64,000 nucleotides of DNA from Brackiella oedipodis DSM 13743 (GTDB lineage Bacteria > Pseudomonadota > Gammaproteobacteria > Burkholderiales > Burkholderiaceae_B). Under the pieces are notes generated by a model. The model did not search any database and was not told where the DNA came from. It saw nothing but the letters and a program-made list of their open reading frames with translations. Location of the stretch: assembly GCF_000621025.1 (NCBI RefSeq), contig NZ_KK211206.1, positions 261,541 to 325,540 on the forward strand, in the 5' to 3' direction. The translations under genes were made by a program, and so were the position numbers. Each line of letters opens with the position of its first letter. Within the stretch, counting starts at the first letter, position 1. Of this stretch, positions 20,722-30,282 are shown one piece after another.

Positions 20722-20744
20722 TTTTGGGTATGGGCGTGATCGTA

Positions 20745-21215
20745 TTAGTGACTGCTCTCAGCCTTGTTAGCGCCCTTTTGCTCACTCGCCTCATTATTCG
20801 CATTAGGACTAGTCACAAAGTTAAGTTTTTTGAGACCGCTAAGTTTAGCTTTAGCCATGATTTGCGCCAAAATTTCGTAACGTGAGTCTTTATCAGCACG
20901 AATCCGTAGATCGGGTTGTGGATCTTCTTTAGAAATATCGGCCATTTTGGCTTCAAGTTCTTCCATACTGATTGGGTTCTCGTCCCAAAAGATATTGCCA
21001 CTGTCATCAATCGCCAAATCGACTTTCTTGGGCTCCTCTTTGATAGCTTCGGTGCTTGCTTTAGGCACGTCGATAACGATAGAGTGAGCCATTAGAGGTG
21101 CCGTGATAATAAAGATAATCAACAACACCAACATCACGTCGATTAAAGGCACCATATTGATTTCGGAGACAGTGCCAAAACTACTTTTGTTACTGTTTAG
21201 TCCACCAAAAGCCAT
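20745..21215 (-). CDS. exbD: Biopolymer transport protein ExbD
   Basis: An inner-membrane part of the ExbB-ExbD proton motor that energises TonB. The 156 residues have one N-terminal membrane segment (VPLIDVMLVLLIIFIITAPL) with the essential proton-carrying Asp in LIDVMLVLL (about residue 25), then a periplasmic domain. The C terminus ends in a Ser/Asn/Lys/Glu-rich tail of about 20 residues. It lies 1 nt after exbB, last gene of the operon before a bidirectional terminator. Confidence 0.95.
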   Translation of the reverse strand: MAFGGLNSNKSSFGTVSEINMVPLIDVMLVLLIIFIITAPLMAHSIVIDVPKASTEAIKEEPKKVDLAIDDSGNIFWDENPISMEELEAKMADISKEDPQPDLRIRADKDSRYEILAQIMAKAKLSGLKKLNFVTSPNANNEASEQKGANKAESSH

Positions 21216-21216
21216 A

Positions 21217-22053
21217 TTATACGTCCTCGTGATTGATGCCAGATTTATCGGCTAAAGCCGTAGCCGCTGGCGTCACATGTTGGTTTGAGTTGGCTTTAAG
21301 GTGCTGCGCAGAACCCGTGGCAGACGTCGTCACCACACCTAAGACATCGTAGGCAAAGCCATCGAGTTTGGCAAGTGTTAAACGGTTACGACGCACAAAG
21401 GCATTGAGCGCTAAGACCGCTGGGATCGCTACCGCCAAACCTAAGCCAGTCATGACTAAAGCTTCACCAATAGGGCCAGCCACTTGGTTAATGGTCACGC
21501 CATCCGCATGGCTAATCCCCATAAGGGCGTGATAAACCCCCCAAACCGTACCGAATAAGCCCACAAAGGGTGCTGTTGAACCAATAGAGCTGAGCAGAGT
21601 AAGACCACTTTCAATTTTGGCGGTTTCGGCCTCTATACTGCGACGAATAGAACGAGTCACAAAGTCAACACTACCATCATGAAAACCAGATTGACCCGTA
21701 TATTTCTCGTATTGTGAACTCGCAACTAAGGCTGACTTCGTCAAGCGAGAAAACATATCGTGAGTGCCTTTCTCTTCGATTTGTTTGCGTAAATCATGTA
21801 AGTCAGTGTGGTTGTCCCAGAATTTTTTGAGAAACTCACGACTGCGACCTTTACGAATCAAACCAGCAATCGTTTTATAGAAAATTAAATACCATGTGAT
21901 GATGGCCATCACAATCAAAATCACAAATAACGTCTTACCGATCACATCGGTATCGTTGAAATAACTTAAGAAACCATTGTTAGAAGACTGCGCAGCAGTT
22001 GTATTAACTTCATTTAATACGGTCAATGGTAGTTGTAACCATGAAACGGACAT
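21217..22053 (-). CDS. exbB: Biopolymer transport protein ExbB (MotA/TolQ family)
   Basis: Forms the pentameric inner-membrane scaffold of the TonB motor. The 278 residues show three membrane segments: ILIVMAIITWYLIFYKT near the N terminus, then a large cytoplasmic loop, then two helices in the conserved region LLSSIGSTAPFVGLFGTVWGVYHAL and GLAVAIPAVLALNAF, the MotA/TolQ/ExbB signature. A short N-terminal periplasmic lead precedes helix 1. It lies between tonB (30 nt) and exbD (1 nt). Confidence 0.95.
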   Translation of the reverse strand: MSVSWLQLPLTVLNEVNTTAAQSSNNGFLSYFNDTDVIGKTLFVILIVMAIITWYLIFYKTIAGLIRKGRSREFLKKFWDNHTDLHDLRKQIEEKGTHDMFSRLTKSALVASSQYEKYTGQSGFHDGSVDFVTRSIRRSIEAETAKIESGLTLLSSIGSTAPFVGLFGTVWGVYHALMGISHADGVTINQVAGPIGEALVMTGLGLAVAIPAVLALNAFVRRNRLTLAKLDGFAYDVLGVVTTSATGSAQHLKANSNQHVTPAATALADKSGINHEDV

Positions 22054-22083
22054 GACACTTTCCTTAACTTGATTGGATTTATA

Positions 22084-22920
22084 TTAAAAATTAAATGTAA
22101 ACGGTACATCCGCTTTAGCGGGTTTGGCGACGCCATTTTCGGTATACGGGTAGAAGCTGACCTCATTAACACGTCTGAGTACTTCTTTGTTGAGTAAAGG
22201 ATTGCTACTACCCTTCATGAGTTGGGTCGCGATCACTTTACCTTGGGCATTGACGGTCACCCGTACAATCACCGTCTCACCGCTACCACCTCGTCGCGCA
22301 ATGGCTGAGGAAACCTTGATGTTAGGTTTGCGTTTGTAGCGAATACCATTGACTAAACGTGGCGCTTGATTATTGGCGGTTGAACCACCTCCTTTAGTGA
22401 CACCATCTGGCACACCAAAAGGTTTAAGTTGACCGTCAAACTGCGCTGGGCCATTAAAGGCATTTTGCGCATTGCTATTGGGTACTGGTTTGCTTATCTG
22501 CTTAGGTGGCTGTTTACGCTCACGCTTAGGCTTAGGTTTAGGTTTGGGCTTAGGCTTCGGTTTTGGCTTAGGTTTAACGATCTCTTTGACCACAGGCTCA
22601 GGTTCTGGTTCGGGCTCAGGCTCTGGCTCAGGTTTGACCTCTTCTTCAACCGGTTCTTCTTTGACCTCTTCTTCGGGTTCTGGTTCTGGCGCCGCGGCCG
22701 TTGGTTGCTCTAATTGCTCCCCTTTTGGTAGCGGCAACTCCTCCAGACTCACGGAGACTAGAGGTAAATCGGTAGTGGCTTCTTGAGTCTCGGGCTTAGC
22801 GTACATAATAAGCCCTGCAATAATCCCCAAAAAAATTAGGGTTATCAAGATGCTTAATGGATGCAACCACCAAGGGATATCTGTATCAGCTTGATTTGTT
22901 GTTTGATTATTTTGGTTCAC
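22084..22920 (-). CDS. tonB: Energy transducer TonB
   Basis: Transmits proton-motive force to outer-membrane siderophore and haem receptors. The 278 residues contain an N-terminal membrane anchor (PLSILITLIFLGIIAGLIMYA), a long periplasmic spacer made of Glu-Pro repeats followed by about eight Lys-Pro repeats (roughly residues 75-135), and a C-terminal TonB domain (SAIARRGGSGETVIVRVTVNAQGKV ... VPFTFNF). The EP then KP charge pattern is typical of TonB. A Fur-box candidate lies 37 nt upstream, so iron repression of tonB-exbB-exbD is likely. Confidence 0.95.
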   Translation of the reverse strand: MNQNNQTTNQADTDIPWWLHPLSILITLIFLGIIAGLIMYAKPETQEATTDLPLVSVSLEELPLPKGEQLEQPTAAAPEPEPEEEVKEEPVEEEVKPEPEPEPEPEPEPVVKEIVKPKPKPKPKPKPKPKPKRERKQPPKQISKPVPNSNAQNAFNGPAQFDGQLKPFGVPDGVTKGGGSTANNQAPRLVNGIRYKRKPNIKVSSAIARRGGSGETVIVRVTVNAQGKVIATQLMKGSSNPLLNKEVLRRVNEVSFYPYTENGVAKPAKADVPFTFNF

Positions 22921-22956
22921 AAATGAATCCGATGCGATTTGAAATACAATGAAATT

Positions 22957-22975
22957 GAGAATAATTATTATTAGC
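22957..22975 (-). promoter_or_regulatory. Fur box upstream of tonB
   Basis: The 19-mer GAGAATAATTATTATTAGC matches the classical Fur consensus GATAATGATAATCATTATC at 14 of 19 positions by hand count and is near-palindromic. It lies 37-55 nt upstream of the tonB start, in an AT-rich promoter region. Confidence 0.75.
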
Positions 22976-23028
22976 GAAATTATATTTCAAATTAGATCTA
23001 TTTGCAACCAGTTGTTAAGTTGTTCGCT

Positions 23029-23421
23029 TCATTTAGCGATCAATTGCACACTATAAAACGCTACAGCGGTCGCACACAACGTGGCTATGACACTGCTAGC
23101 CATATATAACAGCGCCAGCAAGGTCTGGCCTTTCATGAAGTACAAGATGACTTCACTGGAGAAGGTTGAAAATGTCGTAAAGCCCCCTAGTGCACCGGTG
23201 ACCAGAAACAAGCTTAACCAAGTGGGCGGGGCTTGGGTGACCTGCCAATAAGAAAGCAGTAGCCCAATCAGCAAGCCCCCAAGGACATTGGCGAACATCG
23301 TGCCCCACGGCCAATCTGGCTGATTAAGCGCAAGGCCTAACAGCCAGCGTGCACAAGCACCCAGGGCAGCGCCGCTAGCAACGGCTAAAATATGAAGAGG
23401 TGTGATAATAGCGAAATTCAA
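23029..23421 (-). CDS. crcB: Fluoride ion exporter CrcB/Fluc
   Basis: A small inner-membrane channel that expels fluoride; it works as a dual-topology dimer. The 130 residues have four membrane segments. Family landmarks are GAALGACARWLLG (about 17-29), TMFANVLGGLLIG with the pore-lining Asn, and the fluoride-coordinating TGALGGFTTFSTFSSE (about 76-91). It sits 50 nt after thrC on the same strand; I see no fluoride riboswitch. Confidence 0.93.
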   Translation of the reverse strand: MNFAIITPLHILAVASGAALGACARWLLGLALNQPDWPWGTMFANVLGGLLIGLLLSYWQVTQAPPTWLSLFLVTGALGGFTTFSTFSSEVILYFMKGQTLLALLYMASSVIATLCATAVAFYSVQLIAK

Positions 23422-23471
23422 AGCAAAAGCAGGTTAAGAAAGATCTCCAGAATACAGAGGACAAGTAGAAT

Positions 23472-24884
23472 TTAATTTTCGCCTATATGCTGTTGTATAA
23501 AATCCTTAACAATGTCGACGTCGCATTCGAGCTCCATCACATGCTGGGGTAATTGCTCGATATTTTCAAGCGCTGCTGGACGAGGGGCAGGCTGACCAAT
23601 GGCCTCTTGAATCGTTTCGGAGAACTTAGCCGGCAGCGCTGTCTCGAGCACCAGCATAGGAATATTCGGTTGGCTAAAGTGGCGAGCGACATTGACGCCA
23701 TCTGCCGTGTGTGGGTCAATTAAGACACCATGTTGCTCATACGTCTCTTTAATGACAGCTAGGCGTTCTGTATGCGAACTGGTGCCGGCCACAAAGCCAA
23801 ACGCTTGCTCAAAAGCCGCCTGTTTGCTGCTAAGATCAAAATAGCCTTGCGTCTGAAGTTGCGTCCACAGTTGCTTGACGCTGTTAGGATCCTGTTCAAA
23901 GAGATCAAAAACAAAGCGCTCAAAATTAGACGCCTTGGAGATATCCATAGATGGACTGGATGTCGCGTAGGTTTGTTCACTGGCACGAGGTCGATAGACG
24001 CCTGTATTAAAGAACTCTTCGAGGACGTTATTTTCGTTGGTAGCCAGTACTAAATGATGAATCGGCAAGCCCATTTGACGGGCATAGTGACCTGCCAGAA
24101 TATTACCAAAATTGCCGGATGGAACTGTAAAAGAAACCTGTTGATCCTCATGTTGAGTGGCGCGCAACCAAGCCCAAAAATAATACACAATTTGTGCAGC
24201 GATACGGGCAAAGTTAATCGAATTGACCGCGCCAAGATGATATTTTTTCTTAAAGTCTATGTCCCCGGCTAAGGCCTTGACAATATCTTGGCACTCATCA
24301 AACACCCCTTTGACAGCAATATTAAAAATATTGTCTTCATCTAATGAGTACATTTGCGCGCGTTGAAATGCGCTCATGCGCCCTTGGGGTGAAAGCATAA
24401 AGACTCTCAAACCTTTTTTGCCCTTAAGCGCATATTCGGCAGCAGAGCCTGTATCGCCCGAAGTCGCCCCAAGAATATTAAGTTCGCGATGTTGTTTGAG
24501 TAATACATATTCAAACAAATTACCTAACAATTGCATGGCCATGTCTTTAAAGGCCAAGGTAGGCCCTTCGGACAAACCAACCAAGCTGATATGCTCGTCG
24601 ATGGGTTTGAGAGGCACGATTTGTGCCGAACCAAAGATCTCGGCAGTGTAGGTTTTTTGGCATAACTGCGCTAAATCGTGCTTCGGTATGTCCGTAAAAT
24701 ACAGACTCAGAATCTCCGTGGCCAACTCCGCATAAGACAAGGATCGCCAGGCCTGGAGGGTTGGCTTAGTTACCGTGGGGATATGCGCTGGCACATAGAG
24801 GCCACCATCGGGCGCTAATCCCTCTAGTAACACAGTAGAAAATTCGACAGCGTCTACGCCGCCCCGAGTCGATAGGTATTTCAT
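23472..24884 (-). CDS. thrC: Threonine synthase
   Basis: A PLP enzyme that converts O-phosphohomoserine to threonine. The 470 residues match the long-form (E. coli/yeast-type) family. The PLP lysine is in LAFKDMAMQLLG (about residue 110), and the phosphate loop is GATSGDTGSAAEYAL (about 139-153). Its ATG overlaps the hom stop by 4 nt (ATGA), so translation is coupled. With hom and the upstream aminotransferase it forms a three-gene operon common in Burkholderiales. Confidence 0.96.
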   Translation of the reverse strand: MKYLSTRGGVDAVEFSTVLLEGLAPDGGLYVPAHIPTVTKPTLQAWRSLSYAELATEILSLYFTDIPKHDLAQLCQKTYTAEIFGSAQIVPLKPIDEHISLVGLSEGPTLAFKDMAMQLLGNLFEYVLLKQHRELNILGATSGDTGSAAEYALKGKKGLRVFMLSPQGRMSAFQRAQMYSLDEDNIFNIAVKGVFDECQDIVKALAGDIDFKKKYHLGAVNSINFARIAAQIVYYFWAWLRATQHEDQQVSFTVPSGNFGNILAGHYARQMGLPIHHLVLATNENNVLEEFFNTGVYRPRASEQTYATSSPSMDISKASNFERFVFDLFEQDPNSVKQLWTQLQTQGYFDLSSKQAAFEQAFGFVAGTSSHTERLAVIKETYEQHGVLIDPHTADGVNVARHFSQPNIPMLVLETALPAKFSETIQEAIGQPAPRPAALENIEQLPQHVMELECDVDIVKDFIQQHIGEN

Positions 24885-26203
24885 TGGAAATTCTCCAAAC
24901 GTAAGCGCACGATTTTCGATTGTAAGTACGGCAAGTTTTGGATTTGGGCAAGTGCTTCGTCGACATCACCTTCCCGCGCTTCGTGCGTCAAGAAAATGAT
25001 ATTGGCACTACTTTGTGAGGCCTCTTTGGGTTCTTGCACCATGGAATCAATCGAAATATGACGTTGCGCCAAAATACGGGTGATATCCGCCAGCACGCCT
25101 GGTTGATCGACCACTTGCATGCGTAAATAATAGGCACTGATGGTGTCAGACATATCCAAGATTGGATAATCGGCTAAGGCCTCTGGTTGAAAAGCTAAAT
25201 GCGGCACGCGGTTATCAGCATCCGCTGTCATCATGCGTGTCACATCCACAATATCGGCTACTACTGCCGATGCCGTCGGCTCGGCGCCTGCGCCGGGGCC
25301 ATAATACAGAGTTTCGCCCACGGCATCACCCTTGACCACCACCGCATTCATGACTTGCTCTACACTGGCTAAGAGCTTGCGTTCTGGCACTAAGGTAGGA
25401 TGGACACGTAACTCAATGCCCTTGTCTTGACGCTTGGCAATGCCTAATAATTTAGTGCGGTAACCTAGACGTGCGGCATAAGCGACATCATGCGTTTCGA
25501 GTTGCGTAATGCCCTCGATATAGACTTTATCGAACTGAATATTAATACCAAAGGCAATCGCGGCCAATAATGTCAGTTTATGAGCCGCATCTACTCCTTC
25601 GATATCAAAGGTCGGATCGGCTTCGGCGTAACCCAATGCCTGCGCCTGTTTGAGCACCTCTTGAAACGGTAATTTATGTTCGCGCATTTGCGACAAAATA
25701 AAATTCGTCGTGCCATTAATAATGCCAGCAACCCACTGGATACGATTGGCACTCAAACCTTCACGCATTGCCTTGATAATAGGGATACCACCCGCCACAG
25801 CAGCTTCAAAATTCACCATGATATTGTTTTGGCTCGCCAGCGTAAAAATCTCTTTGCCATGCATGGCCAATAAGGCTTTGTTGGCCGTGACCACATGTTT
25901 GTGATTTTGGATCGCTTGTAGAATTAAGGTTTTGGCTAAATCGGTACCGCCGATGAGCTCAACCACAATATCAATCTCTGGATCATTGACCAGCGCATGC
26001 AAATCATTATCGACCTTAATGGTGTCACGAATGTGACTGGGCACTTTTGAGGGGGTGCGTGTAGCAATGCGCACAATCTCCATATGACGGCCCGCGCGTC
26101 GAGCAATCTCTTGGGCATTACGTGTCAAAACCTCCCACGTGCCACTACCGACCACGCCAAACCCTAAAATGCCAATTTTTACGGAATTCAATTTACTATT
26201 CAT
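24881..26203 (-). CDS. hom: Homoserine dehydrogenase
   Basis: Reduces aspartate semialdehyde to homoserine, the branch point to threonine and methionine. The 440 residues comprise an N-terminal NAD(P) domain ([16 protein letters not shown]), the catalytic domain with [15 protein letters not shown] and [20 protein letters not shown], and a C-terminal ACT domain ([26 protein letters not shown]) for feedback control by amino acids. It overlaps both neighbours by 4 nt. No aspartokinase is fused, so this is the monofunctional form. Confidence 0.97.
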   Translation of the reverse strand: MNSKLNSVKIGILGFGVVGSGTWEVLTRNAQEIARRAGRHMEIVRIATRTPSKVPSHIRDTIKVDNDLHALVNDPEIDIVVELIGGTDLAKTLILQAIQNHKHVVTANKALLAMHGKEIFTLASQNNIMVNFEAAVAGGIPIIKAMREGLSANRIQWVAGIINGTTNFILSQMREHKLPFQEVLKQAQALGYAEADPTFDIEGVDAAHKLTLLAAIAFGINIQFDKVYIEGITQLETHDVAYAARLGYRTKLLGIAKRQDKGIELRVHPTLVPERKLLASVEQVMNAVVVKGDAVGETLYYGPGAGAEPTASAVVADIVDVTRMMTADADNRVPHLAFQPEALADYPILDMSDTISAYYLRMQVVDQPGVLADITRILAQRHISIDSMVQEPKEASQSSANIIFLTHEAREGDVDEALAQIQNLPYLQSKIVRLRLENFQ

Positions 26204-27387
26204 TGGCTAAACCCGTCTTTTTTGAACATGTCCTTGATACCACGCAGCGCCTGACGAATTCGTTGCTCGTTTTCTATTAGGGCAAATCGCACATGGTTAT
26301 CCCCCATATCACCAAAACCGATTCCTGGTGATACAGCAACTTTGGCTTCGCTTAAGAGTTTTTTGGAAAACTCTAATGAGCCCATGGATTTATATTGCTC
26401 AGGAATCTCGGCCCAGATATACATGGACGCTTTGGGAATTTCTACCATCCAACCGATATCATGCAGACCCTTGGCGAGCAAATCACGGCGTTTTTGGTAT
26501 TCTTTAGTGACTTCCCGGACGGAGTCTTGAGGCCCATCTAGCGCCGCAATAGCCGCCACTTGAATGGGGGTGAACATCCCATAATCATGGTAGCTTTTGA
26601 TGCGCGCTAGGGCGTTGACAATTTCTTGGTTGCCTACCATGAAACCCACACGCCAACCGGCCATGTTATAGCTCTTACTCATGGTAAAAAACTCGACTGC
26701 AACGTCTTTGGCGCCTGGCACTTGCATGATAGAAGGAGGCACATAATCATCAAAAGCGATGTCAGCATAGGCCAAATCATGCACCACCATAATATCGTGC
26801 TCGCGTGCTAAATTAACGACTCGCTCAAAGAACGCTAAATCCACACATTGTGCAGTGGGGTTGCTCGGAAAGCCCACGATCAGCATCTTTGGTTTTGGGA
26901 TACATTCGCGCACCGCCCGTTCTATTTCTTCAAGGAAATCAATGCCTGGACCAATGGGTATGGATCGGATATTAGCCCCAGCAATCACGGGACCATAAAT
27001 ATGGATGGGATAACTAGGATTGGGCACGAGCACAGTATCACCGGCATCTAGCGTAGCCAGCATAAGATGCGCTAAGCCCTCTTTGGAGCCAATGGTTACC
27101 ACAGCCTCTGTGTTTGGGTCCAATTCGACGTCGTAACGGCGGGCATACCAATCCGTAATGGATTTACGTAAACGTGGAATGCCTTTAGAAACTGAATAGC
27201 CATGGGTATGTGGTTTATTAGCGGCTTCGACGAGTTTATCAACGATATGCTGAGGCGTTGGGCCATCTGGGTTACCCATGGAGAGATCAATAATATCCTC
27301 GCCACGACGACGGGCAGCCATTTTGAGTTCGCCAGTAATATTAAAGACGTATGGGGGCAGGCGCTCAATTCTAGGGAATGTTTTCAT
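26200..27387 (-). CDS. alaC: Alanine-type aminotransferase (AlaC/YfdZ-like)
   Basis: A class I/II PLP aminotransferase of 395 residues. The PLP lysine lies in [16 protein letters not shown] (about residues 233-248), with the usual NPSNP-type loop here as [10 protein letters not shown] and [11 protein letters not shown]. The closest family is AlaC/YfdZ, which makes alanine from pyruvate and glutamate. In Bordetella, Burkholderia and Neisseria relatives this gene stands directly before hom-thrC, exactly as here with a 4-nt overlap. Why it is linked to threonine synthesis is not clear. The exact substrate is inferred. Confidence 0.88.
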   Translation of the reverse strand: MKTFPRIERLPPYVFNITGELKMAARRRGEDIIDLSMGNPDGPTPQHIVDKLVEAANKPHTHGYSVSKGIPRLRKSITDWYARRYDVELDPNTEAVVTIGSKEGLAHLMLATLDAGDTVLVPNPSYPIHIYGPVIAGANIRSIPIGPGIDFLEEIERAVRECIPKPKMLIVGFPSNPTAQCVDLAFFERVVNLAREHDIMVVHDLAYADIAFDDYVPPSIMQVPGAKDVAVEFFTMSKSYNMAGWRVGFMVGNQEIVNALARIKSYHDYGMFTPIQVAAIAALDGPQDSVREVTKEYQKRRDLLAKGLHDIGWMVEIPKASMYIWAEIPEQYKSMGSLEFSKKLLSEAKVAVSPGIGFGDMGDNHVRFALIENEQRIRQALRGIKDMFKKDGFSQ

Positions 27388-27593
27388 AATTGTTGCTCTA
27401 ATTGGTGTCGATCCTGAGCCTTGACTACTTCGTAAATCGACAATGCTAAACCTATAAATCTAGCTGAAGTCAAAAGCACATTCAATCGGTTTTTTAATTT
27501 TTTGTACTTTTTTTTTGAAATTTGAAAATAAAGACAATCCAGATCTTTATTAACTTTATTATAGAAGCTAATACGAAGTGAATAGGAGACTCT

Positions 27594-28034
27594 GTGTTAT
27601 TACAGCAGCAAGAAAATAAATTTGCCAATACCGTGACCTCTTACACCCTCGACTATGTAGAAATCAACAAAGAACGCTATCCCCACTCTGTGTTTTTTAA
27701 GCCCGAAGGCCCTATTCAAGCCTGGCCTGTCAAACATGTCCGCGACATTGATTACGATGCCCTCCTGCTGGCCAGTGGTGCCACCGCCAAAAAAGCCTCC
27801 GCCTTTGATTTTTTAGATAGCCCCGAAGGCGCTAGCGCCACCACCTTTGAAAATGCCCCCGAATTACTCATTATCGGTACCGGTACCGAGCAACATTTTC
27901 TAGATCCTAGTGTTTTGCAACCTTTTATCAAGGCGCGGATCGGCATTGAGTCCATGGACAGTAATGCTGCCGCTCGCACCTATAATGTTTTAATGTCAGA
28001 GGGTCGTAACGTCGCCGTTGCGATTCTTATTTAA
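27594..28034 (+). CDS. Mth938-like domain protein
   Basis: A 146-residue cytoplasmic protein of the Mth938-like (DUF498) fold, function unknown in bacteria; the human relative is a complex I assembly factor. Visible landmarks are VKHVRDIDYDALLLASG, PELLIIGTGTEQHFLDP (the conserved GTG motif, about residues 98-105) and GIESMDSNAAARTYNVLMSEGRNVAVAIL, the typical C terminus. The start is a GTG at 27594 with AGGAG 5 nt upstream, a good ribosome binding site. Bcp follows after 45 nt on the same strand. The neighbouring aminotransferase is divergent. Confidence 0.85.
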   Translation: MLLQQQENKFANTVTSYTLDYVEINKERYPHSVFFKPEGPIQAWPVKHVRDIDYDALLLASGATAKKASAFDFLDSPEGASATTFENAPELLIIGTGTEQHFLDPSVLQPFIKARIGIESMDSNAAARTYNVLMSEGRNVAVAILI

Positions 28035-28079
28035 GGGTTCAATTGCTGAACCTCTGTTTGTTGTTGATAAGGAGTACGT

Positions 28080-28544
28080 ATGACGATCGAAGTACATAAA
28101 CCCGTGCCTGATTTTAGTGCCACAGCCACCACGGGTGAACTGAAATTGAGTGACTTTCAAGGTCAATACCTTGTGCTGTATTTTTATCCTCGCGACAATA
28201 CCCCGGGCTGCACCACCGAGGCCCAAGATTTTACCGCACAATATGAGCAATTTAAAAAGCTCAATGCTGCGATTGTGGGCGTCTCTCGTGACTCACTCAA
28301 GAAGCACGAAAACTTTATTGCCAAATATGATATTCCCTATCCTCTCATCGCCGATGAGGATGAGTCTTTATGTGAGTTATTCGGTGTCATGAAACTCAAA
28401 AAGCTCTATGGCAAAGAATCTCGTGGCATCGAGCGCAGCACCTTTTTGATTGATCCAAAAGGTCAATTAGTCGCCGAATGGCGTGGCCTAAAAGTCCCAG
28501 GACATGTCGAAAACGTTTTAGAGACACTCCGTAATCAAGCTTAA
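28080..28544 (+). CDS. bcp: Peroxiredoxin, Bcp/PrxQ family
   Basis: A thiol peroxidase that reduces hydrogen peroxide and organic peroxides. The 154 residues carry the peroxidatic Cys44 in the motif FYPRDNTPGCTTEAQDF and the conserved Arg in RGIERSTFLIDPKG. The resolving cysteine that E. coli Bcp has five residues later is replaced (Q49). The only other cysteine is Cys98 in ESLCELFG, which could play that part as in other PrxQ members, or the enzyme could be one-Cys. Good GGAG ribosome binding site. Between the Mth938-like gene and phoH. Confidence 0.93.
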   Translation: MTIEVHKPVPDFSATATTGELKLSDFQGQYLVLYFYPRDNTPGCTTEAQDFTAQYEQFKKLNAAIVGVSRDSLKKHENFIAKYDIPYPLIADEDESLCELFGVMKLKKLYGKESRGIERSTFLIDPKGQLVAEWRGLKVPGHVENVLETLRNQA

Positions 28545-28569
28545 CCCCTTGTTATTTTCAGGAAAATCA

Positions 28570-30258
28570 ATGCCTCTACCACAAGCTCCAAGCAAACTTG
28601 CTGAAATTCTAGAAAGTTCAACCTTACCTAAATTAAAAGCGAGACCGCCACTTAATCCTAAATCTCCTAGCCAAACAGCCAACCGCAGCAATCGATCCAG
28701 CAGTCCCACGATTCAATACAAAACCAATACCCCCATCGAAGTCAACGCACTCAAGCCTAATCCCGAAACGCCCCCGCCTAGTCCATCGCACAAAACACCA
28801 AGTTCAGCACCCGTAGCCAAAAAAGCTGTGACCAAAAAAATCAGCAAGCGTCAAAAAAAGGAGTTGGCGGTCAACAAAATTTTTGTGGTCGATACCAATG
28901 TGCTCTTACATGACCCGACCTCAATTTTCCGTTTTCAGGAACACGATGTTTTTATTCCTATGATTGTGCTCGAAGAGTTAGATCACAACAAAAAAGGCCT
29001 GAGTGAGATTGCACGCAATGCCCGTCAAGTCAGTCGCTATTTAGACGCCTTAGTCGCGCACACTGAGCATGAACTCGAAAAAGGCATCGAGCTGAACCAA
29101 CTGGGCCATGCCGATGCTACCGGTTGTTTATATTTTGAGACTGAAAAAGTCCCTTCTGAAACCACTAAAGATCTTTTCCCTGAAAGTAAAAACGACAACC
29201 AGATTCTCGATACGGTTTATAACCTAGCCCAACGTATCACCGATAAGCCCGTTGTGCTTGTCTCCAAAGACATTAATATGCGCCTCAAAGCTCGTGTCAT
29301 GGGACTGGAGACCGAGGACTACCTCAACGATCACACCATGCACGATACCGATATGGTGTTTGATGGGTTTTCGCGACTGCCAGAGAATTTTTGGAATCAA
29401 GTCGATGAGAGCTTGCAGTCGTGGGTAGAAGCTGGCGTCACTTACTACAAATTTACTTCGGACCTAAACCATGAATTTGTCGTCAACCAGTTCCTTAGTC
29501 TCGAAGGCGATATGCCCCTGCAGGCGCAGGTACGACAAATTAGCGGTAATTCCACTGTGATTTCTACTGTACGTGATTACGGCAACAAGAAAAACAATGT
29601 ATGGGGCATTAATGCGCGCAATATCGAGCAGAACTTTGCCTTAAACATGCTGATGGATCCCGAATGCGACTTTGTGACGATTCTTGGTCAGGCCGGCACA
29701 GGTAAAACCTTGCTAGCACTCGCCGCGGGTCTAACACAAGTGCTTGAGACCAAGCGTTATAGCGAAATTATCATGACGCGTGCCACGGTGTCTGTCGGTG
29801 AAGATATTGGTTACCTACCGGGGACTGAGGAAGAAAAAATGTTGCCTTGGATGGGCGCTTTGCAGGATAATTTAGAGTTTTTGCACACCGGTAATCGAGG
29901 TATGACGGGAGATATCTGGGAGCATAGCGCTGGCAAAGAATTGATTGAGTCTGTGATTCGCGTCAAGTCGATGAGTTTTATGCGTGGCCGCACTTTCTTA
30001 AATAAGTTCGTGATTGTCGATGAGGCCCAGAACTTAACCGCTAAACAGATGAAAACCCTAATTACACGCGCTGGCCCAGGGACTAAAATAGTATGTTTAG
30101 GCAATATTGCTCAGATTGATACCCCTTATCTCACCGAAAGCAGCTCTGGTTTAACTTATGTTGTCAATCGTTTTAAGGGATGGTCACATTCGGGGCATAT
30201 TACGCTCCAAAAAGGTGAGCGCTCACGTCTAGCGGATTACGCCGCCGATGCGCTTTAA
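28570..30258 (+). CDS. PIN-PhoH fusion protein (PhoH2/YlaK type)
   Basis: A 562-residue protein with three parts. Residues 1 to about 95 are a Pro/Ser/Lys-rich lead (PLPQAPSKL ... KISKRQKKE). A PIN-domain ribonuclease module follows (about 104-235), with the acidic residues in FVVDTNVLLHDPTS and EELDHNKKG. The C-terminal PhoH ATPase has Walker A GQAGTGKTLLALAAG (about 374) and Walker B FVIVDEAQNLT. PhoH2 proteins are reported as RNA helicase/ribonucleases in stress. I start at the ATG at 28570 (AGGA 7 nt upstream) rather than an upstream TTG. It lies 25 nt after bcp and may be co-transcribed. Confidence 0.9.
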   Translation: MPLPQAPSKLAEILESSTLPKLKARPPLNPKSPSQTANRSNRSSSPTIQYKTNTPIEVNALKPNPETPPPSPSHKTPSSAPVAKKAVTKKISKRQKKELAVNKIFVVDTNVLLHDPTSIFRFQEHDVFIPMIVLEELDHNKKGLSEIARNARQVSRYLDALVAHTEHELEKGIELNQLGHADATGCLYFETEKVPSETTKDLFPESKNDNQILDTVYNLAQRITDKPVVLVSKDINMRLKARVMGLETEDYLNDHTMHDTDMVFDGFSRLPENFWNQVDESLQSWVEAGVTYYKFTSDLNHEFVVNQFLSLEGDMPLQAQVRQISGNSTVISTVRDYGNKKNNVWGINARNIEQNFALNMLMDPECDFVTILGQAGTGKTLLALAAGLTQVLETKRYSEIIMTRATVSVGEDIGYLPGTEEEKMLPWMGALQDNLEFLHTGNRGMTGDIWEHSAGKELIESVIRVKSMSFMRGRTFLNKFVIVDEAQNLTAKQMKTLITRAGPGTKIVCLGNIAQIDTPYLTESSSGLTYVVNRFKGWSHSGHITLQKGERSRLADYAADAL

Positions 30259-30282
30259 TTGTAACTTTATTTTTGATTCATC

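Noticed and set aside
22500..22720. Tandem DNA repeat as a mobile or satellite element
   Set aside because: It is simply the Glu-Pro and Lys-Pro codon repeat of tonB, a normal feature of that gene.
23422..23471. Fluoride riboswitch before crcB
   Set aside because: The gap after thrC is only 50 nt and shows no riboswitch pseudoknot elements.
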